From: Propionibacterium sp. oral taxon 192 str. F0372
Lineage (GTDB): Bacteria; Actinomycetota; Actinomycetes; Propionibacteriales; Propionibacteriaceae
Length of the DNA: 64,000 nt
NCBI RefSeq assembly: GCF_000413315.1
Contig: NZ_KE340297.1
Location: forward strand, 2,354,340-2,418,339
Reading direction: 5' to 3'
How positions within the stretch are numbered: the first letter of the stretch is position 1; each line of letters begins with the position of its first letter. Positions 45,008-54,231 of the stretch are shown in pieces. A program made the position numbers and the translations under genes. Under the pieces are notes generated by a model. The model was not told the DNA's origin. It saw nothing but the letters and a program-made list of their open reading frames with translations, and made no database searches.

Positions 45008-45739
45008 TCACCTTTCTTTGAAGCCGACAGGGACTGGCTGGACGTTCAGCGGATCGGGAACCGGGGCTCCGACCCCCGGCATTCCGAGTCCGACGAGTTC
45101 GGTCGGTGGGCCCTGGGAAATCAGACGGCGTACTGTCGCGACTGTGTCCCGGGACGGTGACGGAAGGATCATCAACAACGCATCAAGCAGCCTCGCGTAG
45201 TGTGACCCGCTGTCGGTGAGAGCGGAGCGGACCACCTCCAGGCCTTCGCGGTGTGATGCGACAAGTTCCTCCCCGGTGCCGCTGTCATCCAGAGCGGCGA
45301 ACTCAAGGCAGACCGGCACGTAATCCGGCAGTTCGTTGCCCACCTGTTCAAACCCGGCCCGCTGCATGATCTCCCGAAAGGCCAGGATCGCCTGTCCCCG
45401 ACCACGGGTGTCCCCCTCCACGAAGTAGCTGAGATACAGTGCGCAGCGACGCTGGTGGTCGAAGGTACGCACATAGTGTTCCTGACTCGCCCGTACCCCC
45501 ATAGACTCAGCGGCAGCACAGAACTCCTCAATGGACGCCGCAACCGCCCTCGGCAACGATCCCAATTCGGCACGCACCTGGGCGACCTCTTCCGTCATGT
45601 CCTCTTCTGGATAGTCCAGAAGCAGGGAACAGGCCATTTCCACGATCTGACGACCTGGCCGATCCAACGAGACGTGGACGGCCCCGGCTAGCCTAGAACT
45701 GCCCTGAGGATGGTGGAACCGATCGAGTGTACGGCTCAT
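45008..45739 (-). CDS. narJ: Nitrate reductase assembly chaperone
   Basis: A 243-residue NarJ/TorD-superfamily chaperone needed for cofactor insertion into NarG before membrane docking. Characteristic segments: QIVEMACSLLLDYPEEDM, YVRTFDHQRRCALYLSYFVE (YVxxFD motif), LPDYVPVCLEFAAL and LMILPSP. The ATG at 45739 overlaps the narH stop as ATGA. An upstream in-frame extension lies within narH and is rejected. Confidence 0.93.
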   Translation of the reverse strand: MSRTLDRFHHPQGSSRLAGAVHVSLDRPGRQIVEMACSLLLDYPEEDMTEEVAQVRAELGSLPRAVAASIEEFCAAAESMGVRASQEHYVRTFDHQRRCALYLSYFVEGDTRGRGQAILAFREIMQRAGFEQVGNELPDYVPVCLEFAALDDSGTGEELVASHREGLEVVRSALTDSGSHYARLLDALLMILPSPSRDTVATVRRLISQGPPTELVGLGMPGVGAPVPDPLNVQPVPVGFKER

Positions 45740-47280
45740 CTGATCACCTCTAGGGGTAGCAGCCTCGCCCCGCGTCCAGTTGCCTGGCCGACGCCAAGAG
45801 CGAGGGCACCGGGGTCGTAGAAGACTTCTGCGTCGTAGCTGACCGGGCATCCTTCCAGTTCGGCGATCCCCCGTGGCGTCTCAGGGTGGGTCGTGGGGAT
45901 GACGTAGCGGTCGTCGTATTTGGCGATGGACAGCAATCGATACATCTTCTCGATCTGGCTCCCCGTCATCCCGACCGCAGCAGCGACGGACTCGTCCCCG
46001 GGCCTGCCGTTGAAGACATCTCTCATGTACGACCGCATGGCTCCCAGACGCCGCAGGGAGCGTTCCACGGGTGCGGTGTCTCCCGCGGTAAACAGGCCTG
46101 CAAGGTATTCTAGAGGGATTCGCATCTGTGACAGCGCGCTGAGCATCACCTTGTGGTTCTCCGCGTCGTTACCGCTGGCGGTGACCGCATCAATGACGGG
46201 CGACAACGGTGGCACGTACCAGACCATCGGAAGGGTGCGGTACTCGGGGTGCAACGGCAGGGCGACCTGGAAGTCGGTGATCAACTGCCGGATCGGAGAT
46301 TGCTGGGCTGCCTCGATCCAGGAGTGCGGCACCCCGTTCATCTTCGCCTGCCTCACCACTTGGGGATCGAAGGGGTCGAGCAGAATCTCACGCTGGGCGG
46401 CGTACAGTTCAGTCTCGTCGGGACGTGAGGCTGCCCACTCAACCCGATCCGCGTCGTACAGCAGGACGCCGAGGTAGCGCAACCGTCCCACACAGGTCTC
46501 GGAGCACACGGTGGGTTGGCCTATCTCCAGACGGGGATAGCACAAGGTACATTTCTCCGCCTTGCCAGACGAGTGGTTGAAGTAGACCTTCTTATAGGGG
46601 CAGCCGGAGACGCACATCCGCCAGCCACGGCACCTATCCTGGTCCACCAGTACGACCCCATCTTCCGCACGCTTGTACATGGCACCGGAGGGACAAACCG
46701 AGACGCAAGTTGGATTCAGACAATGCTCGCAGATCCTGGGCAGGTAGAACATAAACGAGTCCTCAATGGTCTTCTTGACCTCGAGATTCATTCTGGTGAG
46801 CACGGGATCAGTGTCCAAAGTCTCCAAAGACCCACCCAGGTCGTCATCCCAGTTCGGTCCCCACTTGATGGTGTCCATGTACTCACCGGTGATCCGGGAC
46901 TTCGCGCGGGCGACCGGGATGTTCTTCGAATTAGCAGGAGCCGAGAGCAGCTTGTCGTACTCGTAGGTCCAAGGTTCGTAGTAGTCGTCCATCACCGGCA
47001 ACCGGGGATTGGAGAAGATTCGGGCCAGGGTCGACAGACGCCCACCAAGCCGCGGGACGAGCTTGCCAGAACTGGTCCGCCGCCATCCGCCGTGCCAATC
47101 GTCTTGGTCCTCCCACCGACGTGGATACCCAACGCCGGGCTTCGTCTCCACGTTGTTGAACCAGACATACTCGGTTCCTTCGCGGTTGGTCCATGCTTGC
47201 TTGCAGGTGACCGAACAGGTGTGGCAACCGATGCACTTGTCGAGATTCATCACCATCGCGATCTGGGCCATGACCTTCAT
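45736..47280 (-). CDS. narH: Respiratory nitrate reductase beta subunit (Fe-S)
   Basis: A 514-residue electron-transfer subunit with four cysteine clusters: NLDKCIGCHTCSVTCKQAW, ICEHCLNPTCVSVCPSGAMY, DRCRGWRMCVSGCPYKK (the tryptophan-containing CxxW variant of the [3Fe-4S] centre) and EKCTLCYPRLEIGQPTVCSE. Electrons pass from NarI to NarG. It starts one base inside the narG stop (TGATG). C-terminal NarH domain follows normally. Confidence 0.97.
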   Translation of the reverse strand: MKVMAQIAMVMNLDKCIGCHTCSVTCKQAWTNREGTEYVWFNNVETKPGVGYPRRWEDQDDWHGGWRRTSSGKLVPRLGGRLSTLARIFSNPRLPVMDDYYEPWTYEYDKLLSAPANSKNIPVARAKSRITGEYMDTIKWGPNWDDDLGGSLETLDTDPVLTRMNLEVKKTIEDSFMFYLPRICEHCLNPTCVSVCPSGAMYKRAEDGVVLVDQDRCRGWRMCVSGCPYKKVYFNHSSGKAEKCTLCYPRLEIGQPTVCSETCVGRLRYLGVLLYDADRVEWAASRPDETELYAAQREILLDPFDPQVVRQAKMNGVPHSWIEAAQQSPIRQLITDFQVALPLHPEYRTLPMVWYVPPLSPVIDAVTASGNDAENHKVMLSALSQMRIPLEYLAGLFTAGDTAPVERSLRRLGAMRSYMRDVFNGRPGDESVAAAVGMTGSQIEKMYRLLSIAKYDDRYVIPTTHPETPRGIAELEGCPVSYDAEVFYDPGALALGVGQATGRGARLLPLEVIR

Positions 47281-50200
47281 CAGAACTGTACCTCCTGGTC
47301 ACGACGGCGGATCAGGGTAACCTCGTCACGCTGGTTGCCGGTGGGACCGTAGTAGTTGAAAGCGTAGGAGAACTGGGCATAACCGCCGATCAGGTGGCTT
47401 GGTTTGAGCAGGATCCGGGTCAAGGAGTTGTGAATACCCCCGCGCCGTCCCGAACGTTCGGTCAGCGGAGTGTTCGCCACGCGCTCCTGGGCGTGGTACA
47501 TGTACACCGTTCCCTCGGGAATCCGGTGGGAGACGATCGCCCTGGCCGAGACGATGCCGTTGCGATTGTAGGCCTCTATCCACTCGTTGTCGCTCACCCC
47601 GATCTTCGTCGCATCGGCTGGACTCATCCAGACGGTCTGCCCACCACGCCCGAGCGTCAGCATGTGCGGGTTGTCGTAGTACTGGGAATGGATGGCCCAT
47701 TTGTTGTGAATCGTCAGGTAGCGGACGGCGACCTCGGCCACGTCCTCCTGTGCAGTTCCCACGTAACCGACCGGGTGCTCGCCGTATAGATGGGGCAGGG
47801 ACACCGGCGGACGGAACACCGGCATCGCCTCACCCATATCAATCATCCAGTCGTGATCCATGTAGAACTGCGGGCGCCCGGTTAGGGTATGCCAGGGGCG
47901 GTGACGTTCCAGGTTCTGGACGAAGGCCGAATACCGGCGACCGCCGTGCTCAGAACCGGACCACTCGGGAGAGGTGATCACCGAACGGGGCTGGATGACC
48001 ACGTCATCGAAGCTGATCCTCTTCTCCTCGTCGCCCTCGGACAGGTCGTGGAGTCTTGTGCCAGTACGCTGTTCCAAGGTCTTGAAGCCCTCGGTCGCGA
48101 GCCTCCCGTTGGTGGTCCCGGACAGTCGCAGGACGGAGTTGATGGCCTTCACATCGGTATCCAGCAGGGGTCGCCCCGCCCCGGCGCCGTCGGTCGCCAC
48201 CCCGTTCATCTGACCGAGTTCGGTCACCTCCCGGTCAGGGCGAAAAACGATCCCCTTGGTCACCATGCCCAACTCGTCTGCCAGCGGGCCCAGCGTGTCG
48301 AATTTCTCCCCGATCCGGGTATAGTCCCGCTCCACCGCGACGATCTTCGGCATCGTGACACCGGGGGTCCACTCCCCCAGATCGGGAACGACTCCTCCAG
48401 GAGTGGTCAGTTCGTCCGGGGTGTCGTGGTTGAGCGGCGCGGCCACGGCGTCGACATGACTCCCGAGATGCTTGACCGCCATCATGGAGATCAGCCTCGC
48501 CAGTGTCTGGTAGGTCTCGAAATCGGATCGTGCCTCCCACGGTGGCTCAATGGCAACTGTGAACGGATGGACGAACGGGTGCATGTCGGTCGAGGAGAGG
48601 TCGTTCTTCTCATACCAAGTCGCCGCAGGCAGCACGATGTCCGAGTGGAGGGTCGTCGAGGTGTTGCGGAAGTCCGCAGTCCACATCAGGTCGAGTTTGC
48701 CTCTGGGGGTCTCGTCACGCCAGACCATCGTCGACGGGCGTCGCCCCTCGGCCAGTTCCTCGGCATTGACATCATTGTTGGCCCCCAGCATGTGCCGCAG
48801 GAAGAATTCGGTGCCCTTGGCGGAGGAACCGAGCAGGTTTGTCCGCCAGTTCGCCAGGATGCGGGGTATGTTCCCCTCGGCGTCAGGATCCTCCGCGGCG
48901 AAGTGTAACCTCCCCGCAGTCAGTTCCTCCGCCACGTATTCCGCCGGGGTCTTGCCCGCGGCCCTGGCCTCGTCACCCAGCACGAGCGGAGATCTGTCAA
49001 AGGTCGGATAGGACGGCATCCAGCCGCGCTTGGCAGATTCCACGAGCGTGTCAGCCGTGGTCTTGCCCGCGAGTTTTCCCGCACCCAGCGGCGACGCGAG
49101 TTGGTCGGCACGGGCTCCGTCATAGCGCCACTGATCGGTGGTCAGGTAGTACCACCCGGTGGCGATCATCTGCCGGGCAGGGCGGTGCCAGTCGAGGGCG
49201 AAGGCGTAGGAGGCCCATCCGGTGATCGGCCGTACTTTCTCCTGACCGACGTAGTGGGCCCATCCTCCACCATTGACCCCCTGAGTAGCGCACATGGTGG
49301 TCAGGGCGAGGAAGGTGCGGTAGATCGTGTCCGAGTGCAGGTAGTGGTTAGTACCCGCACCCATCAGGATCATTGAGCGGCCGTTGGATTCAAGGGCGTT
49401 AAGAGCGAACTCACGACCAATTCTCTCCGCGGCACCCGCGGCCACTCCGGTGAACTCCTCCTGCCAGGCAGGGGTGCCCGGGGCTGAGGCATCATCATAG
49501 CCGGTCGGCCACTCGCCCGGCAGTCCCTCACGGGCGACTGCGTAATTGGCCAGCAGCAGGTCGAAGACCGTGGTCACCAACCGTCCGCCGATCCGGCGTG
49601 CGGGCACGCCTCGCCGCAATATTCCACCGCCGATGGAATCTTCCCCTGCCGACGGCGGCAGATCGAATCTGGGCAGCAACACCTCGACCGGCTCCCAATC
49701 GTCAGTGTCCATCAGCGACATCACCGGGTCGACCCCGTCGAGATCCAGGTTCCAGTGACCAGCTCCCTGCTCGCCGAAGTGATCGGCGAGGGTCCCACCT
49801 GGGTCCTTGACCCGGCCGTCGACGTCGAGCACTAATGGACGGAAGGCTGCGTTCTCGGTGCGCGCGGTAGTCCCGATCGGCATCTTCTCCGCGGTCAGGA
49901 ATTTGCCGGGCACGAATGGCTTGGAGCCGGACGCCTCGTGTCGACTGTGGGAGTCCAGTTCGATCAGGAAGGGCGCGTCGGAATACCGCTTCATGTAGTC
50001 GAGAAACATCGACTCCCGGCGTCGGACGTGGAATTCGTTGAGAATCACGTGTCCCATGGCGATCGCCAGCGCCGCATCGGTGCCCGGTTGTACCCTCAGC
50101 CAGTCATCGGCGAATTTCGTGTTGTCCGCAAAGTCGGGGCTAACCACGACGACTTTCTGCCCATGGTACCTGGCCTCCGCCATGAAATGGGCATCCGGGG

Positions 50201-51008
50201 TTCGGGTGACCGGAACATTCGAACCCCACATGATGAGGAACTGTGAGTTGAACCAGTCCCCGGACTCCGGGACGTCGGTCTGGTCCCCGAAGACCTGCGG
50301 TGATGCGGGGGGAAGGTCGGCGTACCAATCGTAGAAGGACAGCATGGCCCCACCGAGCAGTTCATGGAACCTGGAGCCCGCCCCGTAGGAGATCATCGAC
50401 ATGGCAGGGATAACGCTAAAGCCAGCAATTCTATCGGGACCGAAGGTCTTGATCGTGTAGGTGTAGGCAGCAGCGATGATCTCGGTGGCCTCCTCCCAGC
50501 TCACCCGGACCATCCCACCGGTGCCACGTGCCGACTTGTAGGCTCGGGAACGCACCGGGTCGGAGACGATCTCCCCCCAGGCGTCTACAGGGTCCCCGAG
50601 CCGGGCGCGAGCCTCACGAAAAGAGTCAAGCAGGACCGAACGGACGTAAGGGAACCTGATCCGAGTCGGAGAGTACTCGTACCAGGAGAATGCTGCCCCC
50701 CTGGGGCATCCGCGGGGTTCGTATTCCGGCATATCAGGCCCGGTGGTGGGGTAGTCAGTCTGCTGGGATTCCCAGGTGATGATTCCATCCTTGACGTAGA
50801 TCTTCCACGAACATGATCCAGTGCAGTTCACCCCATGGGTTGACCGCGCCACCTTGTCGTGACTCCAGCGTTGCCGGTAGAAGGCGTCGGCCTGACGGCC
50901 ACCTTCCAGGAAGATCTGGCGGGTGTCCTCGCTGGCCCTGCCGCGACGCAGCCAGGATCCCATACGGAGCAGAGGTGATCCTCCAGTGGAAGTCGATGTC
51001 TCGGTCAT
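47280..51008 (-). CDS. narG: Respiratory nitrate reductase alpha subunit
   Basis: A 1242-residue molybdopterin (bis-MGD) catalytic subunit reducing nitrate to nitrite, with one N-terminal [4Fe-4S] cluster: His/Cys ligands in STHGVNCTGSCSWKIYVKDG and further in PRGCPRG. The Mo-ligand aspartate region reads YADLPPASPQVFGDQTD. Other landmarks: MLGANNDVNAEELAEGRR and WTADFRNTSTTLHSDIVLPA. The length equals typical NarG. The ATG at 51008 has AAGGAGAGAC upstream; an earlier frame start adds 14 non-family residues. Follows narK by 38 bp in narKGHJI. Depends on the mo genes in the same gene series. Confidence 0.97.
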   Translation of the reverse strand: MTETSTSTGGSPLLRMGSWLRRGRASEDTRQIFLEGGRQADAFYRQRWSHDKVARSTHGVNCTGSCSWKIYVKDGIITWESQQTDYPTTGPDMPEYEPRGCPRGAAFSWYEYSPTRIRFPYVRSVLLDSFREARARLGDPVDAWGEIVSDPVRSRAYKSARGTGGMVRVSWEEATEIIAAAYTYTIKTFGPDRIAGFSVIPAMSMISYGAGSRFHELLGGAMLSFYDWYADLPPASPQVFGDQTDVPESGDWFNSQFLIMWGSNVPVTRTPDAHFMAEARYHGQKVVVVSPDFADNTKFADDWLRVQPGTDAALAIAMGHVILNEFHVRRRESMFLDYMKRYSDAPFLIELDSHSRHEASGSKPFVPGKFLTAEKMPIGTTARTENAAFRPLVLDVDGRVKDPGGTLADHFGEQGAGHWNLDLDGVDPVMSLMDTDDWEPVEVLLPRFDLPPSAGEDSIGGGILRRGVPARRIGGRLVTTVFDLLLANYAVAREGLPGEWPTGYDDASAPGTPAWQEEFTGVAAGAAERIGREFALNALESNGRSMILMGAGTNHYLHSDTIYRTFLALTTMCATQGVNGGGWAHYVGQEKVRPITGWASYAFALDWHRPARQMIATGWYYLTTDQWRYDGARADQLASPLGAGKLAGKTTADTLVESAKRGWMPSYPTFDRSPLVLGDEARAAGKTPAEYVAEELTAGRLHFAAEDPDAEGNIPRILANWRTNLLGSSAKGTEFFLRHMLGANNDVNAEELAEGRRPSTMVWRDETPRGKLDLMWTADFRNTSTTLHSDIVLPAATWYEKNDLSSTDMHPFVHPFTVAIEPPWEARSDFETYQTLARLISMMAVKHLGSHVDAVAAPLNHDTPDELTTPGGVVPDLGEWTPGVTMPKIVAVERDYTRIGEKFDTLGPLADELGMVTKGIVFRPDREVTELGQMNGVATDGAGAGRPLLDTDVKAINSVLRLSGTTNGRLATEGFKTLEQRTGTRLHDLSEGDEEKRISFDDVVIQPRSVITSPEWSGSEHGGRRYSAFVQNLERHRPWHTLTGRPQFYMDHDWMIDMGEAMPVFRPPVSLPHLYGEHPVGYVGTAQEDVAEVAVRYLTIHNKWAIHSQYYDNPHMLTLGRGGQTVWMSPADATKIGVSDNEWIEAYNRNGIVSARAIVSHRIPEGTVYMYHAQERVANTPLTERSGRRGGIHNSLTRILLKPSHLIGGYAQFSYAFNYYGPTGNQRDEVTLIRRRDQEVQF

Positions 51009-51046
51009 GTCTCTCCTTGTTGAACTCAGATCGGCCAATGGCGAAC

Positions 51047-52363
51047 TCAACCTGGGAAGGGGGCCTTAGGGCGGGCGTACTGGAACCAGCAGACACCCGA
51101 GCACACGGCGGCGTAGATGGCACAGATCCAGAACCACGTGGCGGCCTGCATCTGGGATAGGGCGATACCGACGAAGAACGGACCGAAGGAAGCGACTGCC
51201 GCGGTGAAGCCGATCGCTCCCCCAGCCTGAAGCCTCGGCATAACCATTGGCATCTGCTTGAAGGTGCCTGCGTTGCCGATACCGCTGAAGAAGAAGAAGG
51301 CGAGCATCGCCCACAGGAAACCCGGGAACTGGTCCAGACTCGTGGGGTTCAGGAACAGTGCCGCCCAGATCAGAGTTCCGGTGACGCCCACGCCCGAGAC
51401 AAAGGTCCAGATCGCTCCCCCAAACTTGTCACACAACGGCCCCCATGCGGCCCTGACGAGAGATGCAATGAGCGGCCCAAGAAAAGCGTAGGTAGCGCCC
51501 AGGGGGATCCCGTCCTGTTCCGCGAAAGCAGACTCTCTACCGTAAGTGTTGTTAATCAACAGACCGAATTGGGCGCTGAAACCGGAGAACAGCCCGAAGG
51601 TCATGACGTAGAGCAGCGTCATCAACCACGTGTTTGGGTTTCCGAAGATGTCGATCTGTTGACGGAAGTTGGCCTTCACAGGGACGTCCCGGAGCAGGGT
51701 GAAGGCGAGAACCGCAGCAAGAACCGCCCAGGGAACGAAGAAGATTGCGGCATTGTGGACCCAGATCGAGCCGCCATCGGCATTGTGCTGTGGGGCGACC
51801 CAGGTGATACCAAACAGCGAGAACCCCATCAGCACCGGGCCCACCAGTTGGATGAGGGACATACCCAGATTGCCGATTCCCGCCTGCAGGCCCAAGGCCG
51901 TACCCGACAGACGTTTGGGGAAGAAGTAACCAGTGGAGGGCATGTATCCCGAGAAGGTACCACCACCGATGCCGCACAAGATTGCGAGCCCCATCAACAC
52001 CCCGAAGGAGGTGTCGGTGTTCTGCACCGCGAAGAACCACCCCATCATCGGGATGACGTACAGCAGGGAACTAATGCCGACGAGTTTGCGCGTACCGATG
52101 ATTGGTGGCAGGAACATGTAGAGCAGCCGGATCAGGCCACCCGACAGTCCCGGCATCGCAGTGAGCCAGTACAGCTGTTGCTTGGTGAGATCAAAACCGA
52201 TCTGGGTCAATTTGGGCGCGATGGCCGAGACCAGGAACCACACGCAGAAGGCCAGCACCAGCGAGTAGGTAGAGATGATCAGTGTCTTCCAAGCCAACCT
52301 CGAGTCCCAGGACTGCGCGTCCTCGGCATCCCATTCCGTAAGCACAAACCGTGTCGAGTTCAT
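51047..52363 (-). CDS. narK: Nitrate/nitrite transporter
   Basis: A 438-residue major facilitator with about 12 helices that moves nitrate in and/or nitrite out. The nitrate signature regions are visible: GIGGGTFSGYMPSTGYFFPK in helix 5 and FSGIGNAGTFKQMPMV in helix 11. The arginines expected in helices 2 and 8 fit RLLYMFLPP and RAAWGPLCDK. Start ATG 52363 with GAGGAG five bases upstream; the longer frame is rejected. First gene of the narKGHJI series. The control region 52364-52495 holds an IR and a DtxR-like box. Confidence 0.95.
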   Translation of the reverse strand: MNSTRFVLTEWDAEDAQSWDSRLAWKTLIISTYSLVLAFCVWFLVSAIAPKLTQIGFDLTKQQLYWLTAMPGLSGGLIRLLYMFLPPIIGTRKLVGISSLLYVIPMMGWFFAVQNTDTSFGVLMGLAILCGIGGGTFSGYMPSTGYFFPKRLSGTALGLQAGIGNLGMSLIQLVGPVLMGFSLFGITWVAPQHNADGGSIWVHNAAIFFVPWAVLAAVLAFTLLRDVPVKANFRQQIDIFGNPNTWLMTLLYVMTFGLFSGFSAQFGLLINNTYGRESAFAEQDGIPLGATYAFLGPLIASLVRAAWGPLCDKFGGAIWTFVSGVGVTGTLIWAALFLNPTSLDQFPGFLWAMLAFFFFSGIGNAGTFKQMPMVMPRLQAGGAIGFTAAVASFGPFFVGIALSQMQAATWFWICAIYAAVCSGVCWFQYARPKAPFPG

Positions 52364-52442
52364 CGCACTCCTCAGGCCAAGCGAGCGGGAGTTTCCGTCT
52401 CTCATTTAGGAGGGACATTACCAAGAATAAATCGGGAGCGTC

Positions 52443-52458
52443 GATGAGCAGCCTCATC
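52443..52458. promoter_or_regulatory. Palindrome upstream of narK
   Basis: Perfect inverted repeat GATGAG-CAGC-CTCATC, 80-95 bp before the narK ATG and just downstream (narK direction) of the DtxR-like box. A candidate operator for the HTH regulator encoded in the same gene series. No consensus comparison was possible. Confidence 0.4.
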
Positions 52459-52463
52459 ATCAC

Positions 52464-52482
52464 TTAGGTTAGGGGCACCTAA
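52464..52482. promoter_or_regulatory. DtxR/IdeR-like iron box upstream of narK
   Basis: TTAGGTTAGGGGCACCTAA matches the DtxR/IdeR consensus TTAGGTTAGSCTAACCTAA at about 15 of 19 positions. The first half-site is perfect and the outer TTAGGT/ACCTAA arms are symmetric. It lies in the 132-bp moaA-narK gap, about 100 bp upstream of the narK start. Confidence 0.65.
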
Positions 52483-52495
52483 GAGGTGGATATGC

Positions 52496-53536
52496 TCATC
52501 CTCCGATCCGACTCATCGTACGTGATGGCGTCGCAAAATTGACCTCGTCCAAGCCGTGCGCGGAAGGCTTCAGCCACATCGCATCCGCCCAAGCCCTTGC
52601 CACCTCCACGTCGGAGCCACCGCCGCGCAGGATCCCTCGCAAGTCGAATTCCCTGGTGGCGAACAGGCAACTGCGAATCTGCCCATCGCTCGTCAGTCGG
52701 GTCCTGTCACAGTCCGCGCAGAAGGGCTCAGACACCGAGGCGATGATCCCCACCCGATTCTCCGGATCGTCGTCGACGAGCCACAGCCGTGCGGGGGCCG
52801 ACCTCTCGCAGCGTTCCACGGGTGTAAGCCGGTGGTCCCGCCCGAGCAAGGCCAGGATGTCGTCCCGTGTCACGAGCCTGGAGCGATCCCAAGCCTGACG
52901 GGGACCAATCGGCATCTGCTCAATAAACCTCAATTCGATGCCACGGTTCAGGCAAAATTCCAGCAGTGCCCCGGCACCTTCATCGTTGATTCCCTTGAGG
53001 AGCACGGCATTGACCTTGATAGGCGATAGCCCGGCATCACCGGCCGCAGCGATACCTGCCAGCACATCGGGTAGGCGGTCACGCCTGGTGATCTGTCTGA
53101 AATGATCCGCATCGATGGTGTCCAAGGAGATATTCACCCGCACCATCCCTGCTCCGGCGAGCCTGTGGGCACGGTGTGCAAGTCCCAAACCGTTGGTCGT
53201 CATAGAGATGTCGGGAACCATGCCCTCATCGGTGCGCAGTTGGGATACCTCCTGCACAATTGCCTCCAAACCCGGACGCAACAGAGGCTCACCGCCGGTG
53301 AACCGGATTGCTCGAATTCCCAGTATCTCCACCCCGATGCGGCACAAACGGACGACTTCGTCATCGGTCAGGGTGCACTCGTCGGGCAGCCATTCCAAGC
53401 CCTCAGGTGGCATGCAGTAGCTGCACCGTAGATTGCACCGATCGGTGAGGGAGACTCGAAGGTCTCGTGCGACGCGATCGAACTTGTCGCGCAGCAGAAG
53501 GGTATCTGTCCTCCCGGATCGGTCTGTTGCGGACAT
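52496..53536 (-). CDS. moaA: GTP 3',8-cyclase MoaA
   Basis: A 346-residue radical SAM enzyme, first step of molybdenum cofactor synthesis. N-terminal cluster SLTDRCNLRCSYCMPPEGL (CxxxCxxC), FTGGEPLLRPGLEA, and the C-terminal cluster SEPFCADCDRTRLTSDGQIR with GQIRSCLF. It ends SRIGG, the Gly-Gly tail required for activity. The ATG at 53536 begins a plausible N-terminus; a TACGGTATC element shortly before suggests a short or leaderless mRNA, and an upstream GTG at 53602 is less likely. It precedes narK by 132 bp on the same strand but the gap contains control sites, so a separate promoter for narK is probable. Confidence 0.94.
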   Translation of the reverse strand: MSATDRSGRTDTLLLRDKFDRVARDLRVSLTDRCNLRCSYCMPPEGLEWLPDECTLTDDEVVRLCRIGVEILGIRAIRFTGGEPLLRPGLEAIVQEVSQLRTDEGMVPDISMTTNGLGLAHRAHRLAGAGMVRVNISLDTIDADHFRQITRRDRLPDVLAGIAAAGDAGLSPIKVNAVLLKGINDEGAGALLEFCLNRGIELRFIEQMPIGPRQAWDRSRLVTRDDILALLGRDHRLTPVERCERSAPARLWLVDDDPENRVGIIASVSEPFCADCDRTRLTSDGQIRSCLFATREFDLRGILRGGGSDVEVARAWADAMWLKPSAHGLDEVNFATPSRTMSRIGG

Positions 53537-53603
53537 GGGTGCGACGATACCGTATGGGGACGAGTACTCCACACGTTCAGATTCCTTGAGGTACACGTTC
53601 ACG

Positions 53604-54224
53604 ATGCTCTGTCCATCCCAGCCTTCCTTCAGGACGACCGTTCATGCCGTTATCCTCGCCGGCGGACGCGGGAAGAGACTGGGCGGTGTTTCCAAGGCAG
53701 ACATCATGCTGTCAGGACGCCGAGTACTGGACATCGTCCTTGAGGCCGCGGCCGCCGTGGCGGATGGGCGGATGATCGTGGTGGCCCCGGACTCCGTGGT
53801 CGTCCCCGATACGGTGACACGCACCCTGGAAGATCCTCCGGCGGGTGGTCCCGTAGCGGGTATCGGTGCAGGAATCGCGGAGCTTGAGGACGCTCCGCCC
53901 TGCGACCTCGTGCTGATCCTGGCTGTTGACACCCCGGGGGCAGTCTGTTTTGTCAGTGATCTCGTCGAGGCCACCAGCAGATCGGGGCTGGACGGTGCCG
54001 TGGTGGTCGGAGGTGCTCCTGAACCATTCATCCAACGTCTCCAAGCCTGCTATCGTCTCGGAGCGCTGCGTCGAGCCCTGGCCTTGGTTCCTCCCCATGG
54101 TTGCAGCGTTCATCGGGCTTTGGGCGTGCTCAAGGTCGCAGCCGTACACACAGCACCGGAGTTCAGCCAGGACATCGACACGTGGCAGGACGTTGTCGAC
54201 TGGCACGGCCGGGTACAACCCTGA
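53604..54224 (+). CDS. mobA: Molybdenum cofactor guanylyltransferase, MobA-like
   Basis: A 206-residue NTP-transferase. LAGGRGKRLGGVSKADIML is the GGxxxRxGxxK nucleotide loop, and VDTPGAVCFVSDLVEA the metal-binding aspartate region. MobA attaches GMP to molybdopterin to make MGD, required by NarG. The ATG at 53604 lies immediately before the conserved start; an upstream frame is a shadow of moaA. Divergent from moaA and convergent, seven bases apart, with the second Mog gene. Confidence 0.85.
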   Translation: MLCPSQPSFRTTVHAVILAGGRGKRLGGVSKADIMLSGRRVLDIVLEAAAAVADGRMIVVAPDSVVVPDTVTRTLEDPPAGGPVAGIGAGIAELEDAPPCDLVLILAVDTPGAVCFVSDLVEATSRSGLDGAVVVGGAPEPFIQRLQACYRLGALRRALALVPPHGCSVHRALGVLKVAAVHTAPEFSQDIDTWQDVVDWHGRVQP

Positions 54225-54231
54225 ACCAAGC

